Below are positions 1 to 8,725 of a DNA stretch of 49,517 nucleotides, piece after piece. Made by a program: the position numbers and the translations under genes. Every line of letters begins with the position of its first letter. Position 1 is the stretch's first letter. The notes under the pieces were generated by a model. It saw nothing but the letters and a program-made list of their open reading frames with translations, was not told the DNA's origin and ran no database searches. Source of the stretch: Aquibacillus salsiterrae (GTDB lineage Bacteria; Bacillota; Bacilli; Bacillales; Amphibacillaceae); the NCBI RefSeq assembly GCF_028416595.1, contig NZ_JAMQKC010000021.1, positions 1 to 49,517 on the forward strand, written 5' to 3'.

Positions 1-491
1 CGAATTCACCCCTAATTCGGACATGGAAAGGCAAAATCCAGTGAATTGAGTCCGAATTCACCCCTAATTCGGACAGAGAAAGGCGAAATCCAGTGAATTG
101 AGTCCGAATTCACCCTTAATTCGGACATGGAAAGGCAACATCCAGTGAATTGAGTCCGAATTCATCCCTAATTCGGACATGGAAAGGCAAAATCCAGTGA
201 ATTGAGTCCGAATTCACCCCTAATTCGGACAGAGAAAGGCGAAATCCAGTGAACTGAGTCCGAATTCACCCTTAATTTGGACAGAGAAAGGCGAAATCCA
301 GTGAATTGAGTCCGAATTCACCCTTAATTCGGACATGGAAAGGCGAAATCCAGTGAACTGAGTCCGAATTCACCCCTAATTCGGACATGGAAAGGCAAAA
401 TCCAGTGAACTGAGTCCGAATTCACCCTTAATTTGGACAGAGAAAGGCAAAATCCAGTGAACCGAGTCCGAATTCACCCTTAATACGAACA
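1..491. repeat. 52-bp palindromic tandem repeat array A (about 9 units)
   Basis: Units recur every 52 bp (the GAATTC steps fall at 2, 54, 106 and so on). Each unit has a 25-bp dyad, GTCCGAATT-N7-AATTCGGAC, followed by a 27-bp linker such as ATGGAAAGGCAAAATCCAGT or AGAGAAAGGCGAAATCCAGT. The linkers are variants of each other, not unique spacers, so this is not a CRISPR array. The array runs off the left edge of the window. It ends at about 491 with a degenerate unit and then a GGGAA-N6-TTCCC motif that also closes array B near 41262-41310. Confidence 0.95.
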
Positions 492-559
492 GCCCCTACC
501 GGGAAAGTGACTTCCCTGCCCGGTGCGGAAATCAACTTAGAAGTAAGTGGTTTTCTTGT

Positions 560-592
560 TTCGAAGGGGCGACTAGCGCTTTTCTTATTTTA
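560..592. repeat. Interspersed repeat end overlapping the mreBH stop codon
   Basis: The string GGGCGACTAGCGCTTTTCTTA matches the right end of the interspersed repeat family seen whole at 46915-47058. Read on the minus strand, its terminal TAAGAAAAGCGC supplies the TAA stop of mreBH. Confidence 0.6.
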
Positions 593-1592
593 CTGCTTTT
601 TCTAGTTTGTGAATCATTTTTAGTGATTGTCCTGTCCCGATAGCAACTGATTCGAGTGGACTCGGTGCTAGGTGGACCGGCACGTATATCTCACTACTTA
701 ACCATTCCTGCATCCCTTTGATTAAGGCACCGCCACCTGTAATTGTTACACCGTTATCGACAATGTCCCCACTTAATTCAGGTGGGCAATCCTCTAAAGT
801 AGCATGTACTGTTTCGAGGATAGCTTCTAAAGATTCTCGAATTGCTGCTTGTACTTGTGTAGATGTAACTGTGATTACCTTAGGAAGTCCAGTAACAAGG
901 TCACGGCCTCTAACTTCCATTGATTCTTCCTCGTGCTCGATAAGAGCATAACCTATTTCCATTTTAATGTTTTCAGCCGTTCGCTCTCCTATTAACACGT
1001 TGAATTTCTTACGGATATACTGGACAATTGCTTCATCCATCTTATCTCCACCTGTACGGACAGAACGACAGGAGACCACGCCACCAAAGGAAATAATTGC
1101 AACTTCACTTGTTCCACCACCAATATCTACAATCACACTGGCGATTGGTTCTTCGACTGGCAAGCCTGCGCCAATAGCTGCTGCAATTGGCTCTTCGATT
1201 AAGTGAACCTCTTTTGCACCAAAACTTTTCACTGCGTTATGAATCGCTCTTCTTTCAACGGTTGTGCTTCCGGATGGCGTACATACGACAACTGTAGGCT
1301 TTCGAAGTGATGTGCCAAGCTTTTTGCTTACTTTTTTTAAAATTACCTTTAACATTTGGGCAGTAACGTCATAATCAGCAATGACCCCATCTTTCAGTGG
1401 GCGAATTGGAACAATATGCCTGGGTGTCTTTCCGACCATTTCTTTAGCTTCCGTACCTACTGCAACCACTTGCTTTGTTTTCGTATCTATTGCAACTACG
1501 GAAGGTTCATTGAGAACAATTCCTTTAGCTTTCGTATATACAAGGATATTTGCGGTTCCTAGATCAATTCCGATTTCAGCACTTGCAAACAT
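585..1592 (-). CDS. mreBH: MreBH, actin-like rod-shape protein
   Basis: Bacterial actin homologue of the MreB/Mbl/MreBH family. It polymerises under the membrane and guides the lateral cell-wall machinery; in B. subtilis MreBH is the isoform that directs the hydrolase LytE. At 335 aa it has the family's length. Visible motifs are phosphate-1 ([13 protein letters not shown], residues 7-19), phosphate-2 ([18 protein letters not shown], about 154-171), the ERRAI and [13 protein letters not shown] segments, and [11 protein letters not shown] near the C terminus. It starts with [15 protein letters not shown]. The MreBH assignment over MreB or Mbl rests on my recall of the B. subtilis MreBH sequence. 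No mreC or mreD lies beside it, which fits a stand-alone mreBH or mbl gene. Confidence 0.92.
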   Translation of the reverse strand: MFASAEIGIDLGTANILVYTKAKGIVLNEPSVVAIDTKTKQVVAVGTEAKEMVGKTPRHIVPIRPLKDGVIADYDVTAQMLKVILKKVSKKLGTSLRKPTVVVCTPSGSTTVERRAIHNAVKSFGAKEVHLIEEPIAAAIGAGLPVEEPIASVIVDIGGGTSEVAIISFGGVVSCRSVRTGGDKMDEAIVQYIRKKFNVLIGERTAENIKMEIGYALIEHEEESMEVRGRDLVTGLPKVITVTSTQVQAAIRESLEAILETVHATLEDCPPELSGDIVDNGVTITGGGALIKGMQEWLSSEIYVPVHLAPSPLESVAIGTGQSLKMIHKLEKAVK

Positions 1593-1689
1593 GTTAGTTC
1601 CTCCATCGCTGTAAATTTCTACTTATATTTTTCTCGGTATTGCTTATTTTTATGGGGGTTTTCTCGTTAGTAATAAATGGAAAGGATCT

Positions 1690-1723
1690 TGTAAAAAAAC
1701 AGAAGCCTATCAAGCTTCTGTTT
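1690..1723 (-). terminator. Intrinsic terminator after yflJ
   Basis: Perfect 10-bp stem AAACAGAAGC/GCTTCTGTTT with a 7-nt loop. Read on the minus strand it is followed by a run of seven T, so it would end yflJ transcription before mreBH. Confidence 0.85.
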
Positions 1724-1761
1724 CTAATAACATAAAAAAGAGTATGAAGTATTGGATTTGG

Positions 1762-1893
1762 TTAGTTCTTTTTCTCTTCTAATAGGTTTGCAAGGACGTG
1801 TTTTTTATATTTTTCTATTTTACGTCCCTCGTATGTTCGTACACCTAAGCTTTTCAATTCTTCTACGTACCATCCTTTACTACCTACGTGCAT
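1762..1893 (-). CDS. yflJ: YflJ, DUF2639 small protein
   Basis: A 43-aa protein beginning MHVGSKGWYVEELKSLGVR and ending LANLLEEKKN, the compact form of the DUF2639/YflJ family of Bacillus. No function is established. The reading frame is open further upstream, but the ATG at 1893 lies about 9 nt after GAGAGG and gives the family's usual N terminus, so the longer version is rejected. In B. subtilis yflJ also neighbours yflK. The product is charged and has no membrane segment. Confidence 0.85.
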   Translation of the reverse strand: MHVGSKGWYVEELKSLGVRTYEGRKIEKYKKHVLANLLEEKKN

Positions 1894-2084
1894 TCCTATC
1901 ATCCTCTCCCTAATATTTCTTACTCCAATGCGATTGTAACACCTATTCTTTTTAGAATAAACCGTGATGCTTATCAAACAATTTGCTATGATAGAAGAAA
2001 ATCCCTTGCTACTAGACACCTCTGCCTTTTTATCTTATTAAATAAGGGAATTTGTGTGATAATAACAATTGGAGTGAGATTCAA

Positions 2085-2741
2085 ATGAAGTATGCTATTT
2101 ATGCGTTAAGTGCTGGTAAACCAACTACACATGTGTTAAATGGAAAGGAACTACATACAGGCTTTATCAAGGAACAAATGCAATCAGATTGGCTTTCGAA
2201 AACTGGTTTTACTAAAGACGGGCAAGCAGACACGAAAAATCATGGCGGGGAAGATAAAGCGTTATTAATGTATCCGTTTGACCATTATCACTATTGGGAG
2301 ACGAGGTTCAAACAACCATTTAAGGTACCATCGTTTGGTGAAAATATTACTATTAGTGGACTAACTGAAAAGGATGTATGTATAGGAGATATCTATAAAT
2401 TAGGCCATGCAACGATTCAAGTGTCCCAACCAAGGCAGCCCTGTTACAAGATAGCTGACGTTCATTCCATTAAAAATATACCAGCCGTAGTAACAGAGAC
2501 AGGCTATACTGGTTATTACTTTCGCGTGCTAGAAGAGGGGAATGTGACAAATAGCGATCAGCTACAATTAATTGACCAAAAAAAACAGCAAGTGAGCATT
2601 GCCTTTATCCACCGCATTCTGTTTCATGACCGTAACAATGCAAAGGGAATCGAGGTAATTCTAAACGTAGATGAGCTAGCGTCTTCTTTACGTGAATCAC
2701 TAACGAAAAAATTGGCAACACTTACAGGAAATAATGGGTAA
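2085..2741 (+). CDS. yflK: YflK, MOSC domain protein
   Basis: A 218-aa protein of the MOSC (molybdenum cofactor sulfurase C-terminal) family, YiiM/YflK subgroup. Family members carry sulfur or the molybdenum cofactor, and YiiM-type proteins act in reduction of N-hydroxylated compounds. Family features seen are the NHGGEDKALLMYPFDHY block (about 55-71), PSFGENITISGL (about 84-95), the conserved cysteine region VSQPRQPCYKIA (about 115-126), and the C-terminal helical part. The start at ATG 2085 is set by GGAGTGAG 8 nt upstream; 11 codons of open frame before it have no ribosome site. It is divergent from yflJ. Confidence 0.88.
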   Translation: MKYAIYALSAGKPTTHVLNGKELHTGFIKEQMQSDWLSKTGFTKDGQADTKNHGGEDKALLMYPFDHYHYWETRFKQPFKVPSFGENITISGLTEKDVCIGDIYKLGHATIQVSQPRQPCYKIADVHSIKNIPAVVTETGYTGYYFRVLEEGNVTNSDQLQLIDQKKQQVSIAFIHRILFHDRNNAKGIEVILNVDELASSLRESLTKKLATLTGNNG

Positions 2742-2794
2742 CATAAATTCGGTTAATCCTGATACACAGCTTTTAAATAGTTAGGAGGGTAGGT

Positions 2795-3172
2795 ATGGAT
2801 TTTTTTTCGATAATGGCTGAGGAAAAGATTAAACAGGCAATCAAAGACGGACAGTTGGATAATTTACCGGGGAAAGGTAAGCCGCTGAAATTGGAGAACT
2901 TAGACCATGTCCCCGAAGAGTTAAGAGCAAGTTATCACATGATGAAAAATACAGGCTATTTACCAGAAGAAGTAAAGGTAAACAAAGAATTAGTTACGTT
3001 AAGAAAACTGTTAAAAGCTGCTAAAAATGATAGTGAGAAAGCAGACATAAATAAACGGATAACTGAAAAAGAAATACAATATGAACTGATGCTCAAAAAA
3101 AGAAAATTAAGTGGGTCTTCTGTTTTTAAAAAATACAGTACGAAAATATCTAATAAATTATTTGGAATTTAA
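2795..3172 (+). CDS. DUF1992 (DnaJ-homologue-like) protein
   Basis: A 125-aa protein with the DUF1992 signature MAEEKIKQAIKDGQLDNLPGKGKPL (about residues 7-31). This family is often annotated as DnaJ family domain-containing although no J domain with HPD is visible. Its role is unknown. The middle is a charged helical segment (residues 60-100) and the C terminus is basic. GGAGGGT lies about 6 nt before the ATG. Its last codons overlap tail to tail by 4 bp with the gene on the other strand, so neither has room for a terminator of its own. Confidence 0.85.
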   Translation: MDFFSIMAEEKIKQAIKDGQLDNLPGKGKPLKLENLDHVPEELRASYHMMKNTGYLPEEVKVNKELVTLRKLLKAAKNDSEKADINKRITEKEIQYELMLKKRKLSGSSVFKKYSTKISNKLFGI

Positions 3173-3501
3173 TAGCCCCACTTATCCAACTTTATCGATT
3201 CTGGAATGGATAAATGTTTAAACTGCGGCGCGTATTTCATTGCGTACAATATAATTTGGTTGTAGGTTGTAGGTGCAATATCTTTTTTTGTCGGGGAATG
3301 GATCTCAACTGTACCTTCATCAATTATTTTTATGAGTGCCCCGCCCCGGACATATAAGGTAACATAGAGAAATGGCTGAACAAGTTTATGTTTAGCAAGA
3401 AACGCTTTAGGGAATTCTGCTGTAATTAACAGGCGGTCTTCAATTTGTTTCACAGAAAGTTGACTGTAAAATTGGAGATTTTTAATTTCGTTTAAAACCA
3501 A
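3169..3501 (-). CDS. Hypothetical protein, 110 aa
   Basis: I do not recognise this family. The frame is open from TTG 3510, but the ribosome site AAAGGAG sits only 1 nt before that codon. TTG at 3501, about 10 nt downstream of GGAG, is the better start and gives a protein beginning MVLNEIKNLQFY. The sequence is a mixed alpha/beta soluble pattern (LLITAEFPKAFLAKH, FLYVTLYVRGGALIKI, TYNQIILYAMKYAP) with no cysteines and no membrane helix. It overlaps the 3' end of the DUF1992 gene by 4 bp on the opposite strand. It could be a small beta-barrel or ligand-binding protein; no firmer statement is possible. Confidence 0.7.
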   Translation of the reverse strand: MVLNEIKNLQFYSQLSVKQIEDRLLITAEFPKAFLAKHKLVQPFLYVTLYVRGGALIKIIDEGTVEIHSPTKKDIAPTTYNQIILYAMKYAPQFKHLSIPESIKLDKWGY

Positions 3502-3803
3502 TGATATCAAGCTCCTTTACTACTATAATGGGTACAACGTTTTGCTACAGACTAGTATATCATTTCGGGAATAAGGGATATATACCTTTTACTTAAATTT
3601 TATAAAAGAACTAACGTGGTTGGTAAGATGAGCTAAGGCCAAGATGAAGGGGTGTCGATTTGGCCAATGCGAGAACAAAAAGAGGTGATTTTGTTCGAAA
3701 TTTCTTTTATAAAAGGTATTATAATATACATAGCAGCGACTTAATGTCTATTAAAATAAGTTTTGTATAATAATTTAATAAAATAATATAAGGTGGTTAA
3801 GTA
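3502..3803. other. Intergenic, no gene seen
   Basis: AT-rich spacer between the converging/diverging genes. It contains two copies of TTTTATAAAAG (about 3597-3607 and 3705-3715) but no frame with a ribosome site, no RNA gene and no strong terminator. A promoter for yfkJ is expected in its right half (TATAATATA near 3719 and TATAATAA near 3766). Confidence 0.5.
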
Positions 3804-4274
3804 GTGATTAAGATATTGTTTGTATGTTTAGGAAATATTTGTAGGTCACCAATGGCAGAGGCAGTATTCCGTGATTTAATTCAAAAAGAAGGGCTTGAAG
3901 ATAAATTTCAAGTAGATTCTGCTGGAATTGGACATTGGCATATTGGCAATCCCCCACATCAAGGAACAAGAGATATTTTGGACCGATTATCTATTTCTTA
4001 TCAGGGCATGAAAGCACGACAGGTTTCTAACACCGATTTTTTGGATTTTGATTATATTATTGCAATGGATGAAAAAAATGTAGAGGATTTAAAAGAAATT
4101 GGTGAAAGTGAACAGGTGACAGTTGCTCGTTTGCTGGATTTTGTTCCAGGAATAGTCGATAAAAATGTACCAGACCCCTACTTCACCAAAAATTTTGAGT
4201 ACACGTATGAACTTGTGTTGCAAGGCTGTCAACAATTACTCGAACGAATTAAATCAGAACACCAATTATCGTAG
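3804..4274 (+). CDS. yfkJ: YfkJ, low-molecular-weight protein tyrosine phosphatase
   Basis: A 156-aa cytosolic phosphatase. The N-terminal P-loop VCLGNICRSPMAE (residues 7-19) contains the CX5R(S) catalytic site, and the general acid is the Asp of VPDPYF (about 125-130). These two motifs define the LMW-PTP fold. In B. subtilis YfkJ is one of two such enzymes and forms an operon with yfkI and yfkH; the same order and tight spacing (12 and 27 bp) occur here. The start is GTG at 3804 after AAGGTGG. Confidence 0.95.
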   Translation: MIKILFVCLGNICRSPMAEAVFRDLIQKEGLEDKFQVDSAGIGHWHIGNPPHQGTRDILDRLSISYQGMKARQVSNTDFLDFDYIIAMDEKNVEDLKEIGESEQVTVARLLDFVPGIVDKNVPDPYFTKNFEYTYELVLQGCQQLLERIKSEHQLS

Positions 4275-4286
4275 GAGTGAGTAAAG

Positions 4287-4571
4287 ATGAAAAATAAAAA
4301 AGTAGTGAAATCGATGCTGATAGGTGCAGTTGTTGGAGGCATTGTTGCAATGATTGACCGCCAAACAAGAACCGAATTAATCGATAACGTAAAGGCATCT
4401 TATTCAGGAACAAAATATTACATAGAGCATCCGTCTACAGCTGTTAGGCGTTTTAGACAAGGATATGACGATTTTGCCAATTATTTATCGGTTGGGGTCA
4501 ATTCGACGATTAAGATGTTAACCCAAATCGAAGAAACACTTGATGCCCTAGAAAAGAAGAATGAGAACTAA
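4287..4571 (+). CDS. yfkI: YfkI, YtxH-like small membrane-associated protein
   Basis: A 94-aa protein with one hydrophobic N-terminal stretch (KSMLIGAVVGGIVAMI, residues 8-23) and a charged C-terminal half ending in EETLDALEKKNEN. This is the YtxH/general-stress arrangement: membrane insertion plus a cytoplasmic helix. The function is unknown. It is the middle gene of the yfkJ-yfkI-yfkH operon, 12 bp after yfkJ, with AGGAGTGAG before the ATG. Confidence 0.8.
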   Translation: MKNKKVVKSMLIGAVVGGIVAMIDRQTRTELIDNVKASYSGTKYYIEHPSTAVRRFRQGYDDFANYLSVGVNSTIKMLTQIEETLDALEKKNEN

Positions 4572-4598
4572 GCTTAGGTAATCAAATAGGAGGGGAAT

Positions 4599-5438
4599 TT
4601 GTTGGTACAACTCTTTACCTTGTTAAAAAAACTTGTAAAACGAGTGATGCGTGACGATGTTTTTGGATTAGCAGCACAATTGGCCTACTTTTTTTTGTTA
4701 TCACTCTTTCCCTTCCTTTTATTCTTAGTAACGTTAGTTGGATTTTTGCCAATTCCAGAATTACATGTGATTCAATTTATTTCAGACTATGCACCAGAAG
4801 AAACAGTTAAGTTATTAAGGGAAAATATCACGGAAGTATCGCGAGACAAAAATGGTGGATTATTATCGATTGGGATTATTGGTACATTATGGTCCGCATC
4901 AAACGGGATAAATGCAATTATGCGTTCGCTTAACCATGCCTACGAGGTGGAGGAAAATCGGTCGTTTATCGTATCGAGATTTATTGCAATTATTCTCACA
5001 ATTGCGATGCTATTTGTCATTGTTATCGCTTTTTTATTACCGATTTTTGGTAAAGCCATAGGTGTATTTTTGTTTTCTTTTGTTGGTTTATCTGCTGGTT
5101 TCGTTCAAGCATGGAATACACTTAGATGGGTAATTTCATCAATTGTTTTTTTTATTGTTCTTTTATCATTATATATTTTAGCCCCGAATAAACGTGTCCA
5201 TATCAAAGATGTAACTGTTGGGGCAGCTTTTGCAACTATCGGCTGGCAAGCTGTATCGTTAATATTTTCCTATTATGTGAATACGATTAGTAACTATTCT
5301 GCTACGTATGGCAGTTTAGGTGGGGTTATTGTATTAATGATCTGGTTTTATATTACAGGTATCATTCTCATTATTGGCGGAGAAATTAATGCACTATTGA
5401 AACAGATAAGAGATAAGAAAGTAAAAAAGGTTACATGA
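4599..5438 (+). CDS. yfkH: YfkH, YihY/BrkB family membrane protein
   Basis: An integral membrane protein of 279 aa with about six hydrophobic segments. It carries the YihY signatures LAAQLAYFFLLSLFPFLLFL (about 24-43), GTLWSASNGINAIMRSLNHAY (about 96-116) and the closing YGSLGGVIVLMIWFYITG (about 238-255). The family was once called ribonuclease BN; its transport or envelope role is unproven. It is the last gene of the yfkJIH operon. The start is TTG, at 4599 or 4602, after AGGAGG. The final codons (KKVKKVT) lie inside a copy of the TAAGAAAG interspersed repeat, so the C-terminal tail is probably repeat-derived. Confidence 0.9.
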   Translation: MLVQLFTLLKKLVKRVMRDDVFGLAAQLAYFFLLSLFPFLLFLVTLVGFLPIPELHVIQFISDYAPEETVKLLRENITEVSRDKNGGLLSIGIIGTLWSASNGINAIMRSLNHAYEVEENRSFIVSRFIAIILTIAMLFVIVIAFLLPIFGKAIGVFLFSFVGLSAGFVQAWNTLRWVISSIVFFIVLLSLYILAPNKRVHIKDVTVGAAFATIGWQAVSLIFSYYVNTISNYSATYGSLGGVIVLMIWFYITGIILIIGGEINALLKQIRDKKVKKVT

Positions 5439-5491
5439 GCAAAGAACTTGTCTTACGCTTTTCAGGGGTGGGCAAGGCGCTTGCGCTTTTG
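5414..5491. repeat. Interspersed repeat copy at the yfkH 3' end
   Basis: The left end TAAGAAAGTAAAAAA and the right part GGCAAGGCGCTTGCGCTTTT match the family seen at 29864-29975 and 46915-47058. The left end is translated as the last residues of YfkH. Confidence 0.6.
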
Positions 5492-5584
5492 TTCCCAATA
5501 TAGGGAGTAATTTACTTTTTCGTAATTGAATAACTTTCCTGCGTCCCGAAAATAATAAAAAAAAATTTAGAAAGGATGGGACGC

Positions 5585-6382
5585 ATGAAAAAGATATTTT
5601 TATTTGCGATTGTTGCATTGTTCACTATCATTGCTCCTTTCTCAATAAATGGTGAAGAAAAAAAGCAAGAGAAGAATGACGAAAAAGACAAAATCCCAAG
5701 TCATGTTTTAAACATTTCAAAAGAAAACACGTATCCAAACTCTACGAAGGATGAAGTTGTGCTTGAGCCAAGTGATTTAGTAGAAGAATTAATAGCTGAA
5801 TCAGAGGTGGAAATTGAAAATCCAGACCTGATAAAAATGTTGAATGAAACATCTTTACGTCCATCACCAATCGCGTTTGGGTATAGAGGAATGGTGTATT
5901 TAGGGCATTGGCCATTAAATTACAAATCGAAGGAAACAAATATTAACTGGGAATACCAAAAAATTAATACGAATGAGCTTAATAACTTAGGTGGCAAAAG
6001 TCAAAAATCAATGAGCTACAACCAAAAACAAGAAAAGCATGTTAAAGGTGGATTAACGGCTAAGATTACAAAGCCTGATCAAGTGAAGAAAATGTTGATT
6101 TTAAACGCAAAGGAACAAACCGATTTACCACTATCGTTTCATACTGTCGTTGGACAAGGAACGAAAAAGGATAACTCCTATGGTATTCCAGCCAAAAAGA
6201 TTGGCACGTTAAACGCTTTTGCTCCAGCGGTAAGTGAAAAAGGTCAAGTAACCTTTGGTGAGGTATACTTAGAACTAAAAGGTTCTGAGAAAAAACTTGT
6301 TGTCAAAAACGTAACTCGTCAAGGTATTGGTGCTTGGATCCCCATTCAAGACCATGTATCCTTTTCCTTTCAATTGAAATAA
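5585..6382 (+). CDS. yfkD: YfkD family exported protein
   Basis: A 265-aa protein with an N-terminal signal peptide (MKKIFLFAIVALFTIIAPFS) followed by a lysine/glutamate-rich linker and a globular domain. The family is conserved in Bacillus next to yfkC and has no known function. The start is ATG 5585, 8 nt after AAGGA; the ATG 9 nt earlier overlaps the ribosome site. GCGTCCC at 5541-5547 and GGGACGC at 5578-5584 form a perfect 7-bp inverted repeat with the ribosome site in its loop, ending exactly at the start codon. It converges with yfkC. Confidence 0.85.
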   Translation: MKKIFLFAIVALFTIIAPFSINGEEKKQEKNDEKDKIPSHVLNISKENTYPNSTKDEVVLEPSDLVEELIAESEVEIENPDLIKMLNETSLRPSPIAFGYRGMVYLGHWPLNYKSKETNINWEYQKINTNELNNLGGKSQKSMSYNQKQEKHVKGGLTAKITKPDQVKKMLILNAKEQTDLPLSFHTVVGQGTKKDNSYGIPAKKIGTLNAFAPAVSEKGQVTFGEVYLELKGSEKKLVVKNVTRQGIGAWIPIQDHVSFSFQLK

Positions 6383-6392
6383 ATAAAGTAGG

Positions 6393-6430
6393 AGGATGGT
6401 TTCCGAAATGACTGTTCAGAAGCCATCCTT
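6393..6430. terminator. Hairpin between yfkD and yfkC
   Basis: AGGATGG and CCATCCT pair across a 23-nt loop with further internal pairing (TTTCCGAA/TTCAGAA). It lies between convergent genes. The T tracts on each side are short, so its efficiency is uncertain. Confidence 0.55.
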
Positions 6431-6440
6431 TCCTTATTTA

Positions 6441-7286
6441 TTATTTGAAGAGTTGATTAGCTCTTGTGTCGATATATTGTTCGGCAAGTCGTACACCAGA
6501 TTCATAAAGTGTTTTTGCTATCCAATATTCTGCTTGTTTCTTTGCAGTAAAATACTGTTCAGGTTTTACAAGTGCTGTAATCGTATATTGATATCCACGA
6601 TAGTCATCATTTATTGACGTAAGACCATACATGGTAAATGGTTCAAGTGAAATGCCCCTTTCGTCTTTTAATAAAAAATAATCGAGTTCTTCATTTAGAC
6701 GGGCACAAATTTGCTCGAGTAAATAGATTATTTTTTCTGGGTCTTCATAAAAACTGACAGTGAGTTGGGTAATGACTCGCATTTTTTCTTTGTTGTAATT
6801 TTCTATCGTATTCACTTTAGCATGACTAATTGAGAGCAGACTTCCAGACCATTTTCGAATCCGAAGAAAACGGAGGCTGATATTTTCAACGACACCCTCA
6901 TGTTTGCTGTTGATTCGAATATAGTCACCTTGTTTCAATTGTTTTTCATAAAGAATGAAAAGACCTGTAATTAAATCTTGAATGATGCTCCGAGCACTAA
7001 AGCCAATCAGGATTCCGATTACACCTGCACCTGCTAACAGATTTCCAAATTCAACACCAAACACCGTCAAAGAATAGGCGATAAAGCCAATGGTTGTGCT
7101 ATATTTAAAAAGTGATATTAGAATTGATTCGAGCGTATTTTCGTTTTTGTCTTTTAAAAGGTGTGTGTGGTTGAAAAAAAGAAGTATCACACGCTTTAAC
7201 AAAAAGTATGTGATCAAAGCAAGGGCAGCTGCAAATAATAATTTCAAAAAATAAGTGTCATCAATTATATTAAAGAGTTGATTCAT
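6441..7286 (-). CDS. yfkC: YfkC, MscS-type mechanosensitive channel
   Basis: A 281-aa small-conductance mechanosensitive channel of the MscS family. It opens under membrane tension to release solutes on hypo-osmotic shock. It has N-terminal hydrophobic helices, the pore-lining TM3 (LLAGAGVIGILIGFSARSII), the characteristic QDLITGLFILYE amphipathic helix, the beta domain GDYIRI...GVVENISLRFLRIR, and a C-terminal alpha/beta domain. The frame is open for 34 codons upstream, but ATG 7286 follows GGGAG by 9 nt and gives the usual size. B. subtilis also has yfkC beside yfkD. Confidence 0.9.
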   Translation of the reverse strand: MNQLFNIIDDTYFLKLLFAAALALITYFLLKRVILLFFNHTHLLKDKNENTLESILISLFKYSTTIGFIAYSLTVFGVEFGNLLAGAGVIGILIGFSARSIIQDLITGLFILYEKQLKQGDYIRINSKHEGVVENISLRFLRIRKWSGSLLSISHAKVNTIENYNKEKMRVITQLTVSFYEDPEKIIYLLEQICARLNEELDYFLLKDERGISLEPFTMYGLTSINDDYRGYQYTITALVKPEQYFTAKKQAEYWIAKTLYESGVRLAEQYIDTRANQLFK

Positions 7287-7457
7287 ATCAGAAAGCTCCC
7301 ATTCCTTTAAAAGAATACAATTCCACCTATCATTAATGTATGCAAAGTAAGGCTGCCTGTAATAATGGATGTAACTAGACATCGGCAATTACTTTTTATT
7401 ACACTTACAACTGGCTTAACCTAAAGATCGCAAAAGAGTTAATTAGGAGTGGAAAAA

Positions 7458-7607
7458 ATGGAACAAAAAGCTAAAGTGGAACAACTGAAGGAACAGTTAC
7501 AAGGGTTTTTGTTACGCTTGGATTCCCTTGATCCGGCAAAAATGTCGATTGACGACATTGATCAGCTAATTCGCATCATTGAAAGAATGGAACAGGATCT
7601 TCATTAA
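7458..7607 (+). CDS. SE1561 family small protein
   Basis: A 49-aa coding frame with AGGAG 8-9 nt before its ATG. The product starts MEQKAKVEQLKEQLQGFLL and ends IIERMEQDLH: two short amphipathic helices joined by a DPAKMSIDDID turn. This matches the SE1561 family of Firmicutes small proteins, of unknown function. It sits upstream of pdaA, roughly where B. subtilis carries yfjT; whether they are orthologues was not checked. Confidence 0.8.
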   Translation: MEQKAKVEQLKEQLQGFLLRLDSLDPAKMSIDDIDQLIRIIERMEQDLH

Positions 7608-7827
7608 TTGGTATGAAACAAGCCTATACCTCATACCATATAAAGAGCAAAGTCCCCACTTTTGTCTCTCGGTCACTTAATATATATAGGTAGCATGTCA
7701 TTTGAACCGGTGCTGTTTAACCGGTTACTTTTTTTGTCCAAATACATATCTGTTCTAACAAGGTTTTCCTTGTATAGAAACTGTTTTTCACCCGCAAAAT
7801 AAGAAAAAAAGAAGTGGGTGATAAACG

Positions 7828-8604
7828 TTGAAAAAAATATTTCTCTTTATTATATGTTTGATGCTGTTACCAATGTCCATTCAAGCGAAGAGCTATGGCT
7901 GGGGCTTTAAGAAAAACACAAACCATCAACCACCAGACGTTGGTGTTTATAAAAATATACTAGATGACCTAGGTGGGTATTACCTAGATAATTCAGGGGA
8001 TAAGGTAGTTTATTTAACGTTTGACAATGGGTATGAAGAAGGGTATACAGGAAAAGTATTAGACGTTCTCAAGGAAAAAAAGGTACCAGCTACATTTTTT
8101 GTTACCGGTCATTATGTAGAAGACCAAGAACAATTAGTTAAACGAATGGTTAACGAAGGGCATATTGTTGGTAACCATTCGTACCATCACCCAGATTTTA
8201 CGAAGCTGTCTAAAGCAAAGATGAAGGAAGAATTAGAGTCACTTGAGGAAGCAGTGGCGAAAATAACAGATCAAAAAGAAATGCAATATGTAAGGCCACC
8301 GCGAGGAACATTTAATAAACAGTCTATCCAATGGGCAAATGAACTTGGCTATACCCACGTTTTCTGGTCTTTAGCGTTTGTTGATTGGAATACAGATTCA
8401 CAAAAAGGTTGGAAAAAGGCATATCAGCAAGTAATGGATCAAATACATCCTGGTGCTGTCATATTACTCCATACAGTATCAAAAGATAATGCTGAGGCGC
8501 TGGCGTATATGATTGATGATCTTCGTAAACAAGGGTATTCTTTCCGAAGCTTGGATGACCTAGTGATGAAGGATATTTTGCCTGAACCAATAATAGGTTT
8601 TTAA
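7828..8604 (+). CDS. pdaA: PdaA, muramic-delta-lactam de-N-acetylase
   Basis: An exported 258-aa polysaccharide deacetylase that removes the acetyl group from MurNAc in spore-cortex precursor glycan, a step toward muramic-delta-lactam needed for germination. A signal peptide is clear (residues 1-20). NodB motifs: motif 1 LTFDNGYE (PdaA-type with Asn after Asp), motif 2 HSYHHPD with two zinc-ligand histidines, motif 3 RPPRGTF, and C-terminal VILLHTVS. The TTG start follows a GTGGGTG ribosome site. In B. subtilis it is made in the forespore under SigG; I did not identify a SigG promoter here. Confidence 0.93.
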   Translation: MKKIFLFIICLMLLPMSIQAKSYGWGFKKNTNHQPPDVGVYKNILDDLGGYYLDNSGDKVVYLTFDNGYEEGYTGKVLDVLKEKKVPATFFVTGHYVEDQEQLVKRMVNEGHIVGNHSYHHPDFTKLSKAKMKEELESLEEAVAKITDQKEMQYVRPPRGTFNKQSIQWANELGYTHVFWSLAFVDWNTDSQKGWKKAYQQVMDQIHPGAVILLHTVSKDNAEALAYMIDDLRKQGYSFRSLDDLVMKDILPEPIIGF

Positions 8605-8620
8605 TTTTATAATTGGTGAC

Positions 8621-8656
8621 AAAAAACGCTTGGATACACATCCAAGCGTTTTTTAC
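8621..8656 (+). terminator. Intrinsic terminator after pdaA
   Basis: Perfect 14-bp stem AAAAAACGCTTGGA/TCCAAGCGTTTTTT with a 6-nt loop. It is usable on both strands. Confidence 0.9.
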
Positions 8657-8725
8657 AAAGAATAGGAAAGGAAAAATCCAAACACGTCTATATTTTCTTA
8701 ATAGATAAGAAAGGAGTGATGAAAA

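Noticed and set aside
1-491. CRISPR array
   Set aside because: The sequences between the dyads are repeated variants of each other rather than unique spacers, the unit is palindromic over 25 bp with 52-bp spacing, and no cas gene is in the window.
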